A stretch of DNA of 50,842 nt from Sandaracinus sp. GTDB lineage: Bacteria > Myxococcota_A > Polyangia > Polyangiales > Houyiibacteriaceae. The stretch lies in contig PABA01000107.1 in the NCBI GenBank assembly GCA_002699025.1, positions 1 through 50,842 on the forward strand. The letters run 5' to 3'. Positions 28,705 to 37,800 of this stretch are shown here, in pieces; within the stretch, counting starts at the first letter, position 1; every line of letters starts with the position of its first letter. The notes below the pieces were generated by a model. That model did no database searches and had not been told where the DNA came from. It saw only the letters and a list, made by a program, of their open reading frames with translations. Made by a program: the position numbers and the translations under genes.

Positions 28705-30162
28705 CTACTCGGCGGCCTGCGCCGCGCGCGCCCGCGTCGCGTGGTCCCGGAGCACGCTCGCCATGCACATCGTCAGCTTCTTCCCGCAGGGCACGTGGAG
28801 GAACTCGTTCGGCCCGTGCGCGTTCGACCCCGGCCCGAGGAGCCCGGTGATGACGAACTGCGCCTCGGGGTACTTCTCGCCGAGCATGCCCATGAAGGGG
28901 ATCGTCCCGCCCTCGCCCATGTACGCGGCGTCCGCGCCGAAGAAGGTGTCGCTCGCGCGCTGCAGGCTCTCCGCCAGCCAGGGCGCGAGGGGCGGCGCCG
29001 CCCAGCCCGCGGCCGCCTGCTCGGGCTCGAAGCGCACCCGCGCGCCATGGGGCGGCGAGCTCTCGAGCGTGTCCTTCAACGCCGCCGTCGCCTGCTCCGC
29101 GTCCACGCCCGGCGGGATGCGGATCGAGAGCTTCGCCGAGGTGCGGCTCCGAAGCACGTTGCCGCCGCCGAGGCCCGGCACGTCGCCCATGCCCACGACC
29201 TCCAGATAGGGCCGCCAGGTGCGGTTCAGGATCGCCTCCGCCCCGCGCGCCACCGGCTCGGTCCCCTCGAGGAGCGGGTACTTCGCGACCACCGCGTCGC
29301 CGAGGATCGCCGCCGCAGCCTCCGCCTGCTCGCGGATCGCGTCCGGGATCTCCACCTGCATCGCCCCCAGCAGGATCTCGCCGGTCTGGACGTCCTCGAT
29401 GCGGTCGAGGAGCCGCCGCAGCACACGGAAGGCGCTCGGCACGATGCCGCTCGCGTCGCCGCTGTGGACCCCGCTCACGCTCCCGTCCGCCGTCGGCTCC
29501 ATCACCTCGACCGTGAGCACGCCGCCGACCAGCCCCCGGAGCGAGGTGGTGGTCCAGAGCTGCTCGTAGTTCCCGCAGCCCGAGTCCAGGCAGATGACCA
29601 GCTCCGGCGTGCCGACGCGCGCCTCGAGGTGGTCGAGGTAGGGCGGCAGGTCGAAGCTCCCGGACTCCTCGCAGGCCTCGATGAGCACGACGCAGCGATC
29701 GTGCGGCTGACCCTCGCGCTGGAGCGCCTCGATGGCCGTGAGCGAGCCGTAGGCCGCGTAGCCGTCGTCCGCGCCGCCGCGCCCGTAGAGCTTGTCGCCC
29801 ACGCGCACCGGCTTCCACGGCCCCTTGTCCGCGTCCCAGCCCTTCATCTCCGGCTGCTTGTCGAGGTGCCCGTAGAGCAGCACCGTGCGCTCGTCGCTCC
29901 CGCCGTTCGCCGCCTGGATCTCCATGAAGATCACCGGCGTCCGCCCCTCGAGGCGCACCACCTCGACGCTCAGGCCGGCGATGGGCCGCTCGGCGCACCA
30001 GCGCCGGATGTGCTCGACGGCCGCCTCCAGGTGCCCGTGCGCGGCCCACTCCGCGTCGAAGTGCGGGCTGAGCGCGGGGATGCGGATGTAGGCCTCGAGC
30101 TCCGGGACGATCGACTCGTCCCAGCGCTGCTCGCAGTAGGCGCGGATGGCGTCGCTGTTCAT
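28705..30162 (-). CDS. M20-family metallopeptidase (dipeptidase-like)
   Basis: 485 residues, typical of M20 di-/aminoacyl peptidases of the carnosinase-like group. Metal ligands are visible in order: His in LLYGHLDKQP, Asp in GRGGADDGYA, the catalytic and binding Glu pair in IEACEESGS, Asp in CLDSGCGN, and His near the end in NAHGPNEF. A dimerisation (lid) insertion occupies about residues 215-330. It should cleave short peptides in the cytoplasm. It is first of a two-gene unit with the thioredoxin-like gene and divergent from csoR. Confidence 0.9.
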   Translation of the reverse strand: MNSDAIRAYCEQRWDESIVPELEAYIRIPALSPHFDAEWAAHGHLEAAVEHIRRWCAERPIAGLSVEVVRLEGRTPVIFMEIQAANGGSDERTVLLYGHLDKQPEMKGWDADKGPWKPVRVGDKLYGRGGADDGYAAYGSLTAIEALQREGQPHDRCVVLIEACEESGSFDLPPYLDHLEARVGTPELVICLDSGCGNYEQLWTTTSLRGLVGGVLTVEVMEPTADGSVSGVHSGDASGIVPSAFRVLRRLLDRIEDVQTGEILLGAMQVEIPDAIREQAEAAAAILGDAVVAKYPLLEGTEPVARGAEAILNRTWRPYLEVVGMGDVPGLGGGNVLRSRTSAKLSIRIPPGVDAEQATAALKDTLESSPPHGARVRFEPEQAAAGWAAPPLAPWLAESLQRASDTFFGADAAYMGEGGTIPFMGMLGEKYPEAQFVITGLLGPGSNAHGPNEFLHVPCGKKLTMCMASVLRDHATRARAAQAAE

Positions 30163-30168
30163 GGGGGA

Positions 30169-30174
30169 GGCATA
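30169..30174 (-). promoter_or_regulatory. -10-like hexamer TATGCC before the M20 gene
   Basis: TATGCC on the minus strand ends 6 nt before ATG 30162, followed only by pyrimidines, so no Shine-Dalgarno sequence exists in the space. Confidence 0.35.
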
Positions 30175-30262
30175 GCGCGGGAGGCGCCCCGGGCCCCGTG
30201 AAAGGGCTCACGCCCACGGCCGCCGCCCCTTGCGACCTCCCCGCGCCAGCGCCAGGCTCTCC

Positions 30263-30279
30263 ATACCCCCAGGGGGTAT
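30263..30279. promoter_or_regulatory. CsoR-type copper operator
   Basis: ATACCCCCAGGGGGTAT is a perfect inverted repeat of two 8-bp arms around one central base, the known shape of CsoR/RcnR-family operators (TACCCC...GGGGTA). It ends 4 bp before the csoR start codon, so bound repressor would block its own operon. The GGGGG arm also lies at Shine-Dalgarno distance from the ATG. Confidence 0.85.
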
Positions 30280-30283
30280 TCCC

Positions 30284-30568
30284 ATGACCGACGCCCAGAC
30301 GAAGAAGAAGCTCCTCATGCGGCTCAAGCGCGCCGAAGGGCAGCTCGCCGCCGTGCGCCGCATGGTCGAGGACGACAGCTACTGCGTGGACGTGCTGGTC
30401 CAGCTCGCCGCCGTGCGCGGCGCCCTGGGCCGGAGCGCCGACGTGCTGCTCCAGTCGCACCTCGAGCACTGCGTCGTCCACGCCTTCGAGGAGGGCGACG
30501 CCGACGAGCGTCAGGCCAAGGTCGACGAGCTCCTCGACGTCTTCGCCCGCTTCGGAGGCCGCTCGTGA
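30284..30568 (+). CDS. csoR: CsoR-family copper-sensing repressor
   Basis: 94 residues of the DUF156 family. The Cu(I) signature is present with exact spacing: C34, H59 and C63 (25 and 4 residues apart), in DSYCVDVL and QSHLEHCVV. This C-H-C set marks copper sensors, distinct from RcnR, FrmR or CstR. It binds the palindrome just upstream and releases it when Cu(I) is bound. Its stop overlaps the start of the next gene by 4 bp (GTGA), so sensor and transporter are translationally coupled. Confidence 0.9.
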   Translation: MTDAQTKKKLLMRLKRAEGQLAAVRRMVEDDSYCVDVLVQLAAVRGALGRSADVLLQSHLEHCVVHAFEEGDADERQAKVDELLDVFARFGGRS

Positions 30569-31974
30569 TCGCCTACCTCGAGGCCGTCTGGGCCGTGCTC
30601 CTCGAGCTCGCGCCCTGGCTCCTCCTCGGCGCCGGCGTCGCCGGCCTCCTCCACGTCGCCCTCCCCGAGGGCTTCATCCACCGGGCATTCCGCGGCCGCC
30701 TCGGCGTCCTCAAGGCCGTGACCCTCGGCGTCCCCCTCCCCCTCTGCTCCTGCGGCGTCATCCCCGCCGGCCTCGGGCTGAAGAAGGACGGCGCCTCCGA
30801 CGGCGCGTCCATCGGCTTCCTCGTCGCGACGCCCCAGACCGGCGTCGACTCGGTGCTCGTCAGCGCGTCCTTCCTCGGCTGGCCCTTCGCCCTCTTCAAG
30901 CTCGCGAGCGCCTTCCTGCTCGGCCTGGTCGGCGGCCTCGCCACCGAGGCCGTCACGCCCGGCGACCGGGAGGCCGCCGCGCCGGCGCCGCGGGAGGCGA
31001 AGCGGACCTGGCGCGACGCCCTGGACCATGCGCTCGACATCGTCCGGAGCATCTGGCGTTGGCTCGCCTTCGGCGTGCTCGTGAGCGCGGCCCTCACGGT
31101 CTTCGTGCCGGAGGACGCCTTCGCCGGGCTCTCGGCGTACGGCGGCGTGCTCGCCATGCTCGCCGTGCTGGCGATCTCGGTCCCGCTCTACGTCTGCGCG
31201 ACGGCCTCCGTGCCCATCGCCGCGGCGCTTGTCGCCGGTGGCTTCCCGCCCGGCGCGGCGCTCGTCTTCCTGATGGCCGGCCCAGCGACGAACGTGGCGA
31301 CCATCGGCGCCATCCGGAAGGCCTTCGGCGGGCGCGCGCTGGCCATCTACCTCGGCACCATCGTCCTCGGGAGCGTCGCCCTCGGCTGGGCCTTCGACTT
31401 CGTCCTGGTCGGCGAGCTCGGTGTCCACGCAGGCGAGCACGCGCACCACGCCGGCCCCATCGCCATGGCCACGGCCGGCCTGCTCGTGGCGCTCATGGCC
31501 TGGTTCGCCGTGGACGACCTGCGGGTCGCGCTCCGCCGCGCCCCCACCGCCGGCCCGCTCGAGCTTCCCGTCGACGGGCTCACCTGCAACGGCTGCGTCC
31601 GCAAGCTCGAGGGCCAGCTCGGCGAGGCCGGCCTCACGGGCTTTTCGGTGCAGCGGACGGAGGGCGGCCCTCATAGCGGCGTCGTCCAGCTGGCCGCCGG
31701 CGCGGACCTCGCGCGTCTCGCCGAGCTCGTCCGCGCGGCCGGCTTCGAGCCCATCACCGACGCCGCCCCTCGCGTCGAGCTCGACGTCGAGGGCCTCACC
31801 TGCAACGGCTGCGTCCGCAAGCTCGAGGGGAAGCTCTCCGGCGCCGAGGGCGTCACCGGCGTGGAGGTCGTGCGCGAGGAGGACGCGCCCCGCGGCCACG
31901 CCATCGTCCACGGCGCCATCGACCTCGAGCGGGTCCGCGACCTCGTCCGCGAGGCCGGCTTCGAGCCCGCGTAA
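30565..31974 (+). CDS. SO_0444-type metal efflux permease with two C-terminal HMA domains
   Basis: 469 residues from GTG 30565. The first ~320 residues form about eight membrane segments in two halves, with VPLPLCSCGVIPAGL (C61, C63), ATPQTGVDS and, in the second half, ATASVPIAAAL and MAGPATNVA; these are the paired motifs of this permease family. A His-rich loop (EHAHHAG) follows. The tail has two heavy-metal-associated domains, both with GLTCNGCVRKLEG, metal-binding Cys 341/344 and 413/416. Control by a CsoR with the Cu(I) signature points to copper export. The tail may deliver Cu(I) to the channel. The first gene of the window encodes a distant relative without HMA domains. Confidence 0.88.
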   Translation: MIAYLEAVWAVLLELAPWLLLGAGVAGLLHVALPEGFIHRAFRGRLGVLKAVTLGVPLPLCSCGVIPAGLGLKKDGASDGASIGFLVATPQTGVDSVLVSASFLGWPFALFKLASAFLLGLVGGLATEAVTPGDREAAAPAPREAKRTWRDALDHALDIVRSIWRWLAFGVLVSAALTVFVPEDAFAGLSAYGGVLAMLAVLAISVPLYVCATASVPIAAALVAGGFPPGAALVFLMAGPATNVATIGAIRKAFGGRALAIYLGTIVLGSVALGWAFDFVLVGELGVHAGEHAHHAGPIAMATAGLLVALMAWFAVDDLRVALRRAPTAGPLELPVDGLTCNGCVRKLEGQLGEAGLTGFSVQRTEGGPHSGVVQLAAGADLARLAELVRAAGFEPITDAAPRVELDVEGLTCNGCVRKLEGKLSGAEGVTGVEVVREEDAPRGHAIVHGAIDLERVRDLVREAGFEPA

Positions 31975-32042
31975 CAGCCACGGCCACGGCGAGGCTGCTG
32001 GACAGGGGAGCGCCGTCGGCCGCGTTCGCGCGGAGCTCCGCG

Positions 32043-32914
32043 TCAGCCGCCGACGCCGAGCTTCGCGAGGAGCGCGTCGAGCTGGTCGAAGTCGGCGTAC
32101 TCGATCGCCACGACGCCCTTCTCGCCCTTGCCCTGCTCGATGCGCACCGGCGCGCCGAGGGTGTGGGAGAGCCGTCGCTCGAGGTCGCGCACGTTGGCGC
32201 TCTTCTCCGGCGGCCCGGCCTTCTTCGCGCCCTTCGAGCCCCCGCCGCTCGTGCCGCGCGCCCGCCGCTCCACCTCGCGGACGCTGAGCTTCTTCGCCGA
32301 CGCCTCGCGCCCGAGCTTCACCATCGTCGGCACGTCCGGCGCCGTCAGCAGCGCCCGCCCGTGCCCCTCGGCGAGCTTGCCGTCCTCGATCAGGTCGAGG
32401 ACCTCGTCGGGCAGCTTCAGGAGGCGCAGCGAGTTCGCCACCGTCGACCGGTCCTTGCCGACCTTGGTCGCGACCTCTTCCTGCGTATGCCCGAACTCGT
32501 CGATGAGCCGCTGGAACGCCCGCGCCGTCTCGAGCGGGTTCAGATCCTCGCGCTGCAGGTTCTCGACGAGGGCCGCCTCGAAGGCCGCCGCGTCGCCGAG
32601 CTCGCGCACGAAGATCGGCACCTCCTTCACGCCGGCCCGCTGCGCCGCGCGCCAGCGCCGCTCGCCCGCGATGATCTCGAAGCCGCCCCCACTGACGCGC
32701 TTGCGCACGAGGATCGGCTCGAGGACGCCGTGCTCCGCGATGGAGGCCGCCAGCTCGTCCAGGGCCGCGTCGTCGAAGCGCCGCCGGGGCTGGTCCCGGT
32801 TCGGGTGGAGCTCCTCGATGCGCGCCGAGCCCGTGCCCTTCGGCTCGCTCTTCGGGGGCGCCGCCGGGAGCAGGCCGTCGAGGCCGCGCCCGAGTCGCTT
32901 CTTCTTCGCCGCCA

Positions 32915-32915
<1 letters not shown>
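32043..32915 (-). CDS. parB: chromosome-partitioning protein ParB
   Basis: 290 residues. The N-terminal GRGLDGLL motif (typical for contact with ParA), the CTP-binding boxes GERRWRA (84-90) and ENLQREDLNPLE (~118-129), and a helix-turn-helix (HTQEEVATKVGKDRSTVANS, ~143-162) are all intact. The C-terminal ~45 residues form a dimerisation domain. It slides as a CTP clamp from parS sites and works with ParA. Its start overlaps the parA stop (TGATG), so translation is coupled. No parS-like TGTTCCACGTGGAACA was seen in the window. Confidence 0.95.
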
Positions 32916-33682
<767 letters not shown>

Positions 33683-33691
33683 GGCGAAGTG

Positions 33692-33700
33692 TGCTTACCA
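33692..33700 (-). promoter_or_regulatory. extended -10 element before parA
   Basis: TGG-TAAGCA on the minus strand (hexamer 33692-33697) ends 9 nt before ATG 33682. There is no Shine-Dalgarno sequence in the space. Confidence 0.35.
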
Positions 33701-33840
33701 CCTGCCCGTGACGAACGCGAGGCGGGACGCGCCGGTCGGCTCGGAACCCCGACGAACGCCGTCCGAACGCCGCGCTCTTCCACTTTTTTCCGGCCCCGCG
33801 GGGCGGGTGGTAGGGTGTCGCCAAATGTAGGACAAGGTGG

Positions 33841-33855
33841 GTGTCACAACGACAC
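33841..33855. promoter_or_regulatory. 15-bp inverted repeat upstream of a small acidic-protein gene
   Basis: GTGTC-ACAAC-GACAC, two perfect 5-bp arms around a 5-bp centre, lies 47 bp before ATG 33903 in the divergent region shared with parA. The symmetry and location suggest an operator, but no regulator is identified. Confidence 0.3.
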
Positions 33856-33902
33856 GCGCCAAACGGGGCCCGGTGGTGGGGCCCGTGGTTGGAGGCCCAG
33901 CG

Positions 33903-34088
33903 ATGAAGCGATTCGGTCCGAAGCACTATCGGTCCCTCGAGGAGTTCACCCGCGAGGAGATCGCGCCGCACATGAAGGCCGGGTGGTCCCTCGACGACCT
34001 CTACGCCGACGCGAAGTACAACCCCGGCAAGGACGACTCGCTGGAGGACGACGAGCCCAAGGAGCTCGACTTCGACTTCGGCTTCTGA
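33903..34088 (+). CDS. 61-residue acidic protein, unknown function
   Basis: Starts at ATG 33903 with a strong Shine-Dalgarno GGAGG at 33891-33895. The N-terminal half is a mixed basic/aromatic helix (KRFGPKHYRSLEEFTREEI), the middle reads GWSLDDLYADAKYN, and the C-terminus is very acidic and ends in alternating Asp/Phe (ELDFDFGF). There is no membrane segment or Cys. The tail resembles acidic-aromatic peptide tips used as docking motifs, as in the C-terminus of SSB, but the similarity is only in kind. It is divergent from parAB and followed by an intrinsic terminator about 210 bp downstream. Confidence 0.7.
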   Translation: MKRFGPKHYRSLEEFTREEIAPHMKAGWSLDDLYADAKYNPGKDDSLEDDEPKELDFDFGF

Positions 34089-34300
34089 GCCGCGGCGCCC
34101 GTGAGATGGGCGCCTCGACCCCGCCCCGCTGCGGCCCCTCGAGGCTCCCACCCCACCGTCGCCGTCTTCTCTCCCATCCCTCTTTCTCTTCACTTACCGA
34201 TTCAGCGTACGGCGCTCGCCCGCGTCGTACGCCGTCCCACCTCCCGGGACGTCACACGTCGCTTCGCAGTTCGCGTCGCCCCGCGAGAAGCGACACCCCG

Positions 34301-34334
34301 AGCCCGACGGTCGCCCCCGTCGGGCTCATTTTTT
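34301..34334 (+). terminator. intrinsic terminator
   Basis: AGCCCGACGG pairs with CCGTCGGGCT (10-bp perfect stem, 6-nt loop TCGCCC), followed by CA and six T. It is the only textbook Rho-independent terminator on the plus strand seen here and probably ends the transcript of the 61-residue protein. Confidence 0.85.
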
Positions 34335-34396
34335 GGGGGGCGGGGAGTGGGGGAGGGGGCGGGGATCTCCGGGCGCTCGAAGCCGCTCGCGGCGTT

Positions 34397-34511
34397 GGCC
34401 TCCCTTGAAATGGCGCTGCCATTCCTGCGGTCGGCCGCCTTGCGAGCGACTCCGAGCGCCTCGGAGCTCCTCCGCCCCCTCCCCCACTCCCCGCCCCCGA
34501 ATCCACTTCGG
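34397..34511. repeat. 115-bp repeat, copy 1
   Basis: Aligned without gaps to copy 2 (34556-34670) with five differences over 115 bp. It begins GGCCTCCCTT and ends ATCCACTTCGG. It includes a C-rich stretch that could pair with the G-rich segment at 34335-34363. Confidence 0.9.
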
Positions 34512-34555
34512 GCTCTCTCGTTCGTGACCTCGAAGGAAGCACTTGCCGCGACGCT

Positions 34556-34670
34556 GGCCTCCCTCGAGATGGCGCTGCCATTCCTGCGGTCGGCCGCCTT
34601 GCGAGCGACTCCGATCGCCTCGGAGCTCCTCCGCCCACTCCCCCACTCCCCGCCCCCGGATCCACTTCGG
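34556..34670. repeat. 115-bp repeat, copy 2
   Basis: Second copy of the unit at 34397-34511, 159 bp further on and about 96% identical. A 7-bp-stem hairpin (34671-34688) follows directly. Confidence 0.9.
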
Positions 34671-34695
34671 CCTCGTTGGGAAACGAGGGGATGGT

Positions 34696-34790
34696 GGCCT
34701 CCCCTTCACAACCCGCAGGCTGATTCCTGCGGTCGGCGGCCTCGAGAGCGACCCAAGCGCCTGGAGCTCCTGCGGCTCTCCCCCACGGCG
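34696..34790. repeat. diverged third copy of the 115-bp repeat
   Basis: Shares GGCCTCCC at the start, ATTCCTGCGGTCGGC in the middle, then AGCGAC, GGAGCTCCT and CTCCCCCAC in the same order as copies 1 and 2, with small indels. It ends at the hairpin next to the giant TPR gene. Confidence 0.7.
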
Positions 34791-34825
34791 GACGCCCTCC
34801 CCCGCTCGGCGGGTGGAGGGCGTCC
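34790..34825 (-). terminator. strong hairpin 3' of the giant TPR gene
   Basis: GGACGCCCTCC (34790-34800) pairs perfectly with GGAGGGCGTCC (34815-34825), and the loop itself can pair CCCGC with GCGGG, giving about 16 stacked pairs with one bulge. It lies 27 bp past the stop of the minus-strand TPR gene. No T-tract follows, so it is a candidate 3'-end structure rather than a proven terminator. Confidence 0.5.
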
Positions 34826-34852
34826 TCTCGTTCCAGCGATGCGGTCGCCGGC

Positions 34853-37800
34853 TCAGACCTGGATCTGGATCCCCAGCGCCTCGCGCAGCTTGAAGTAGTT
34901 CTCGCTCACGCTGAAGAGCACCAGCTCCTTGAGCTTGTCCTTCGGCGGCAGGTCCACGCTGCCCTCGGGCGGCAACACCTCGATCATCTTCTTCGCCGTC
35001 ACCAGGTCGTTGCACACCAGGAAGCCCGCCCGGCACGCCGAGAGCTCCACGGTCTGCATCCACCGCTTGATGTCCGCACGCCCACCCTGGTCGTCCACGA
35101 ACTTCCGGCACACGGCCCGGAGCCCATCCATCTGCGCCGCGTTCATGTGCTGCGAGAGCGGCTGCGCCCACTGATCCACCTGCGGATCCGCCGGCCCCGT
35201 CCCCGAGAGCCGCAGCGCCGCGAGCAGCAGGAAGCGCAGCTCCGTGTGCGAGCTGAAGAGCGTCCGCACGAAGTGCTCGCTCAGGTAGTACGTCAGGAAG
35301 CGACCGAGCAGGAACATCAGGTCCTGCGGGCTGTAGCCGCTCAGCAGCGTCGAGCCGCTGATCACCGCCGGCGGGTTCGACCCCGGCAGGTGCGCGAGCC
35401 CCCCGGGCGTCTGCTGCTGCAGGAAGAGCCGCGGCTGCGTCGGGATGTTCAGCACCTGCTGCACGAAGCCGAAGGTCCGCGCGAAGGTCACCGTCGACGA
35501 CGCCGGGTCCACCGGCTTCAGCTTGTCGATCTTCAGCGCCTTGTCCGACGCCTGCTTCACCGCCAGCACCGCCGGCGCCATCAGCTCCATGATCTTGCTG
35601 ACGTAGCGGTCCTCGTCCGGGTGCAGCAGCTCGCTGAACCACAGGTTCCGCTCCACCCGGCCGCGCGGGCGAATCGGCCCCTGCGGCCGGTACTGCGTGT
35701 AGAACTGCTGCTGCTCGGCGTCCGCCTTCTGCAGGAAGCTCAGCGTCGCCGCCAGGCACCACGCCTTGTCGTAGGCGCGCGCGTCGAAATAGAGCTTGTA
35801 GAGCGCCCGGTACGAATCCACCCGGTAGGGGTCGTTCCGGAGCAGCCACTGGTGCTCCTCGATGGCCATGTCGACCCGGTCGCCCATGAGCGTGTACAGC
35901 TCGGCGAGGATCTGGTGCTGCTGCGGGTCCCCGGGCTTGAACGTCGCGGCCGTCTTGAAGGCCTCCGCCGCCGCCTCGTAGTTCCGCTGCCGATCTCGGT
36001 AGATGATCCCGAGCGTGTAGAAGAGGTTGTGCTTCAGGTCCTCGCGGGCCGGCTCCTTGATGATCCGGTGGATCATCTTCCGGTACGCCCGCTCGAGCGC
36101 CTTCCAGTCCTTCTTCGCGTTCAGGATCTTGTTGATCGCCTCGAAGGCCTTCAGCTGGTCCGGATCGAGATCGAGCGACTCGTTGAACTTGTCGAGCGCC
36201 GCGTCCGCGTCCTTCAGCTCGTCACGGGTGATGACGGCGATCGTGTACTTGTACTTCGCCTTGACCTTGTCCCGCGTCTCCAGCGCCTCGATCTGGTCGA
36301 TGATCTGGATCGCGTCCTCCCACTGCTTGGTCTCCTGGTAGGCGACCAGCAGCTTGTGGAGCATCCGGTGGTCCTCCGGCTTGATGTCGGAGGCCTCGGC
36401 CCAGGACTCGATGGCCTTCTGCGCGTTCCCGACCTTCTCCTTCCAGAGCGTGCCGATGGCGTCGAGCAGGTCGAAGCGCTCCTCGAGGTCCGTGACCGTC
36501 TCGAGGATCTGCTTCTTGAAGTGGATGACCTGCTGCCACTCGTTCTGCTTCTCGTAGAGCCCGACCACGGCCTCGAGCGTCGGCCGGTGGAACGGGTCCT
36601 CCTCGAGCGCCTTGTCGAACATGTTGAGCGCCTTGCGCCGCTCGCCCTGCTCGCGCTTGATGACGCCGAGGCGGAAGAAGATGTCGGTGATCTCGTCCGG
36701 CGCGAGCGAGTCGCGGTGGTGGACGAGGAGCATCTGGTAGAACTTGAAGGCCTTCGCCCAGTCCTCCGCCGCGTAGTGGCTCGCCGCCACCCCGAGCAGC
36801 GTCGGCAGGTGCGTCGAGTCGATCTGGTAGGCCTTCTCGTAGGCCTTGATCGCCTCCGCGGTCTTCCCGAGCTTCATGCTCGTCTCGCCGAGCGTGAAGG
36901 AGAGCCGATGCTGCTCGTCCGGCTCCCGCTTGCCGCTCCGCTTCACGAGCATCTCGAGCAGCGGGAACGCCTCCTCGTAGCGCTCCTGCTTCTGATACTC
37001 GTCCACGAGCGGCATCGCCGCGTCCTCGTTGTCCGGGTCCTGCTTGAGCGCGGCCTCCCAGACCTCGATGGCCTTCGCGTGCTCGTCGAGCCGGTCCTCG
37101 TAGAGGCCGCCGAGCGCGACCAGCAGCTCGGCCACGCGCCGCGGGCTCTGCGTGTAGCTCGCCTCCTGCTCGTAGAGCTTCGCGGCCGCGAGCCAGTCCC
37201 CGCTGTCGAGCTGGATGTCCCGCATCGCCGCGATCGACTCCAGGTGCCCCGGCTCGATGTCGAGGGCCATCTGGTACTTGTCGAGCGCCGAGACCCGGTC
37301 GCCGAGCTCCTTGTCGAGGATGCGGCCGCTCCGGAAGAGCAGGTCCACCTGCTGCTGCGGCTCCTGCACCAGCCGCGCGAGCTGCTCCATCATCTCGAGC
37401 GCCGAGGCGTGGTCCCCGCGCTTGTCGTAGATGCGCGTCAGCGCGTCCAGCGCCTCCACGTCCTGGTCGTCGATGTCGAGGACCGCCAGGTAGGCGTCCA
37501 CCGCGCGATCCGGCTCGTCCAGGTCGCCGGCGAAGGTCTCGCCCATCGCCTTGTACACGCGGATCCGCTCGCTCCGATCGGGCGTCGCGGTGACGTGCCG
37601 CTCATACGTGTCGATGAGCTTGTCCCAGTCCTTCATGTGCCGGTAGAGCCGCGCGAGCGCCTGGAGCGCGCCCTCGTGCATCGGGTCGATCTCCAGCACC
37701 TGCTCGTGGCACTGGGCCGCCTCGCCGGGCTTGATGAACTCCTCCTCGTACATCCCGGCCATCTGGGTCAGGACGCCGATGCGCTCCTTCTCCGTCGAGA

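Larger units (their letters stand above)
34089..34852. other. 764-bp non-coding region with terminator and three repeat copies
   Basis: No gene is supported. The region contains an intrinsic terminator (34301-34334), a G-rich stretch (34335-34363) that is the reverse complement of C-rich segments farther right, three related ~95-115-bp repeats, and a strong hairpin beside the stop of the giant TPR gene. Short open frames across it on either strand follow the repeats and show no protein pattern. Confidence 0.65.

Noticed and set aside
34252-34665. 137-codon minus-strand frame with an internally repeated protein sequence
   Set aside because: Its internal similarity comes from the two 115-bp DNA repeats, and it runs through the intrinsic terminator; no separate support for coding.
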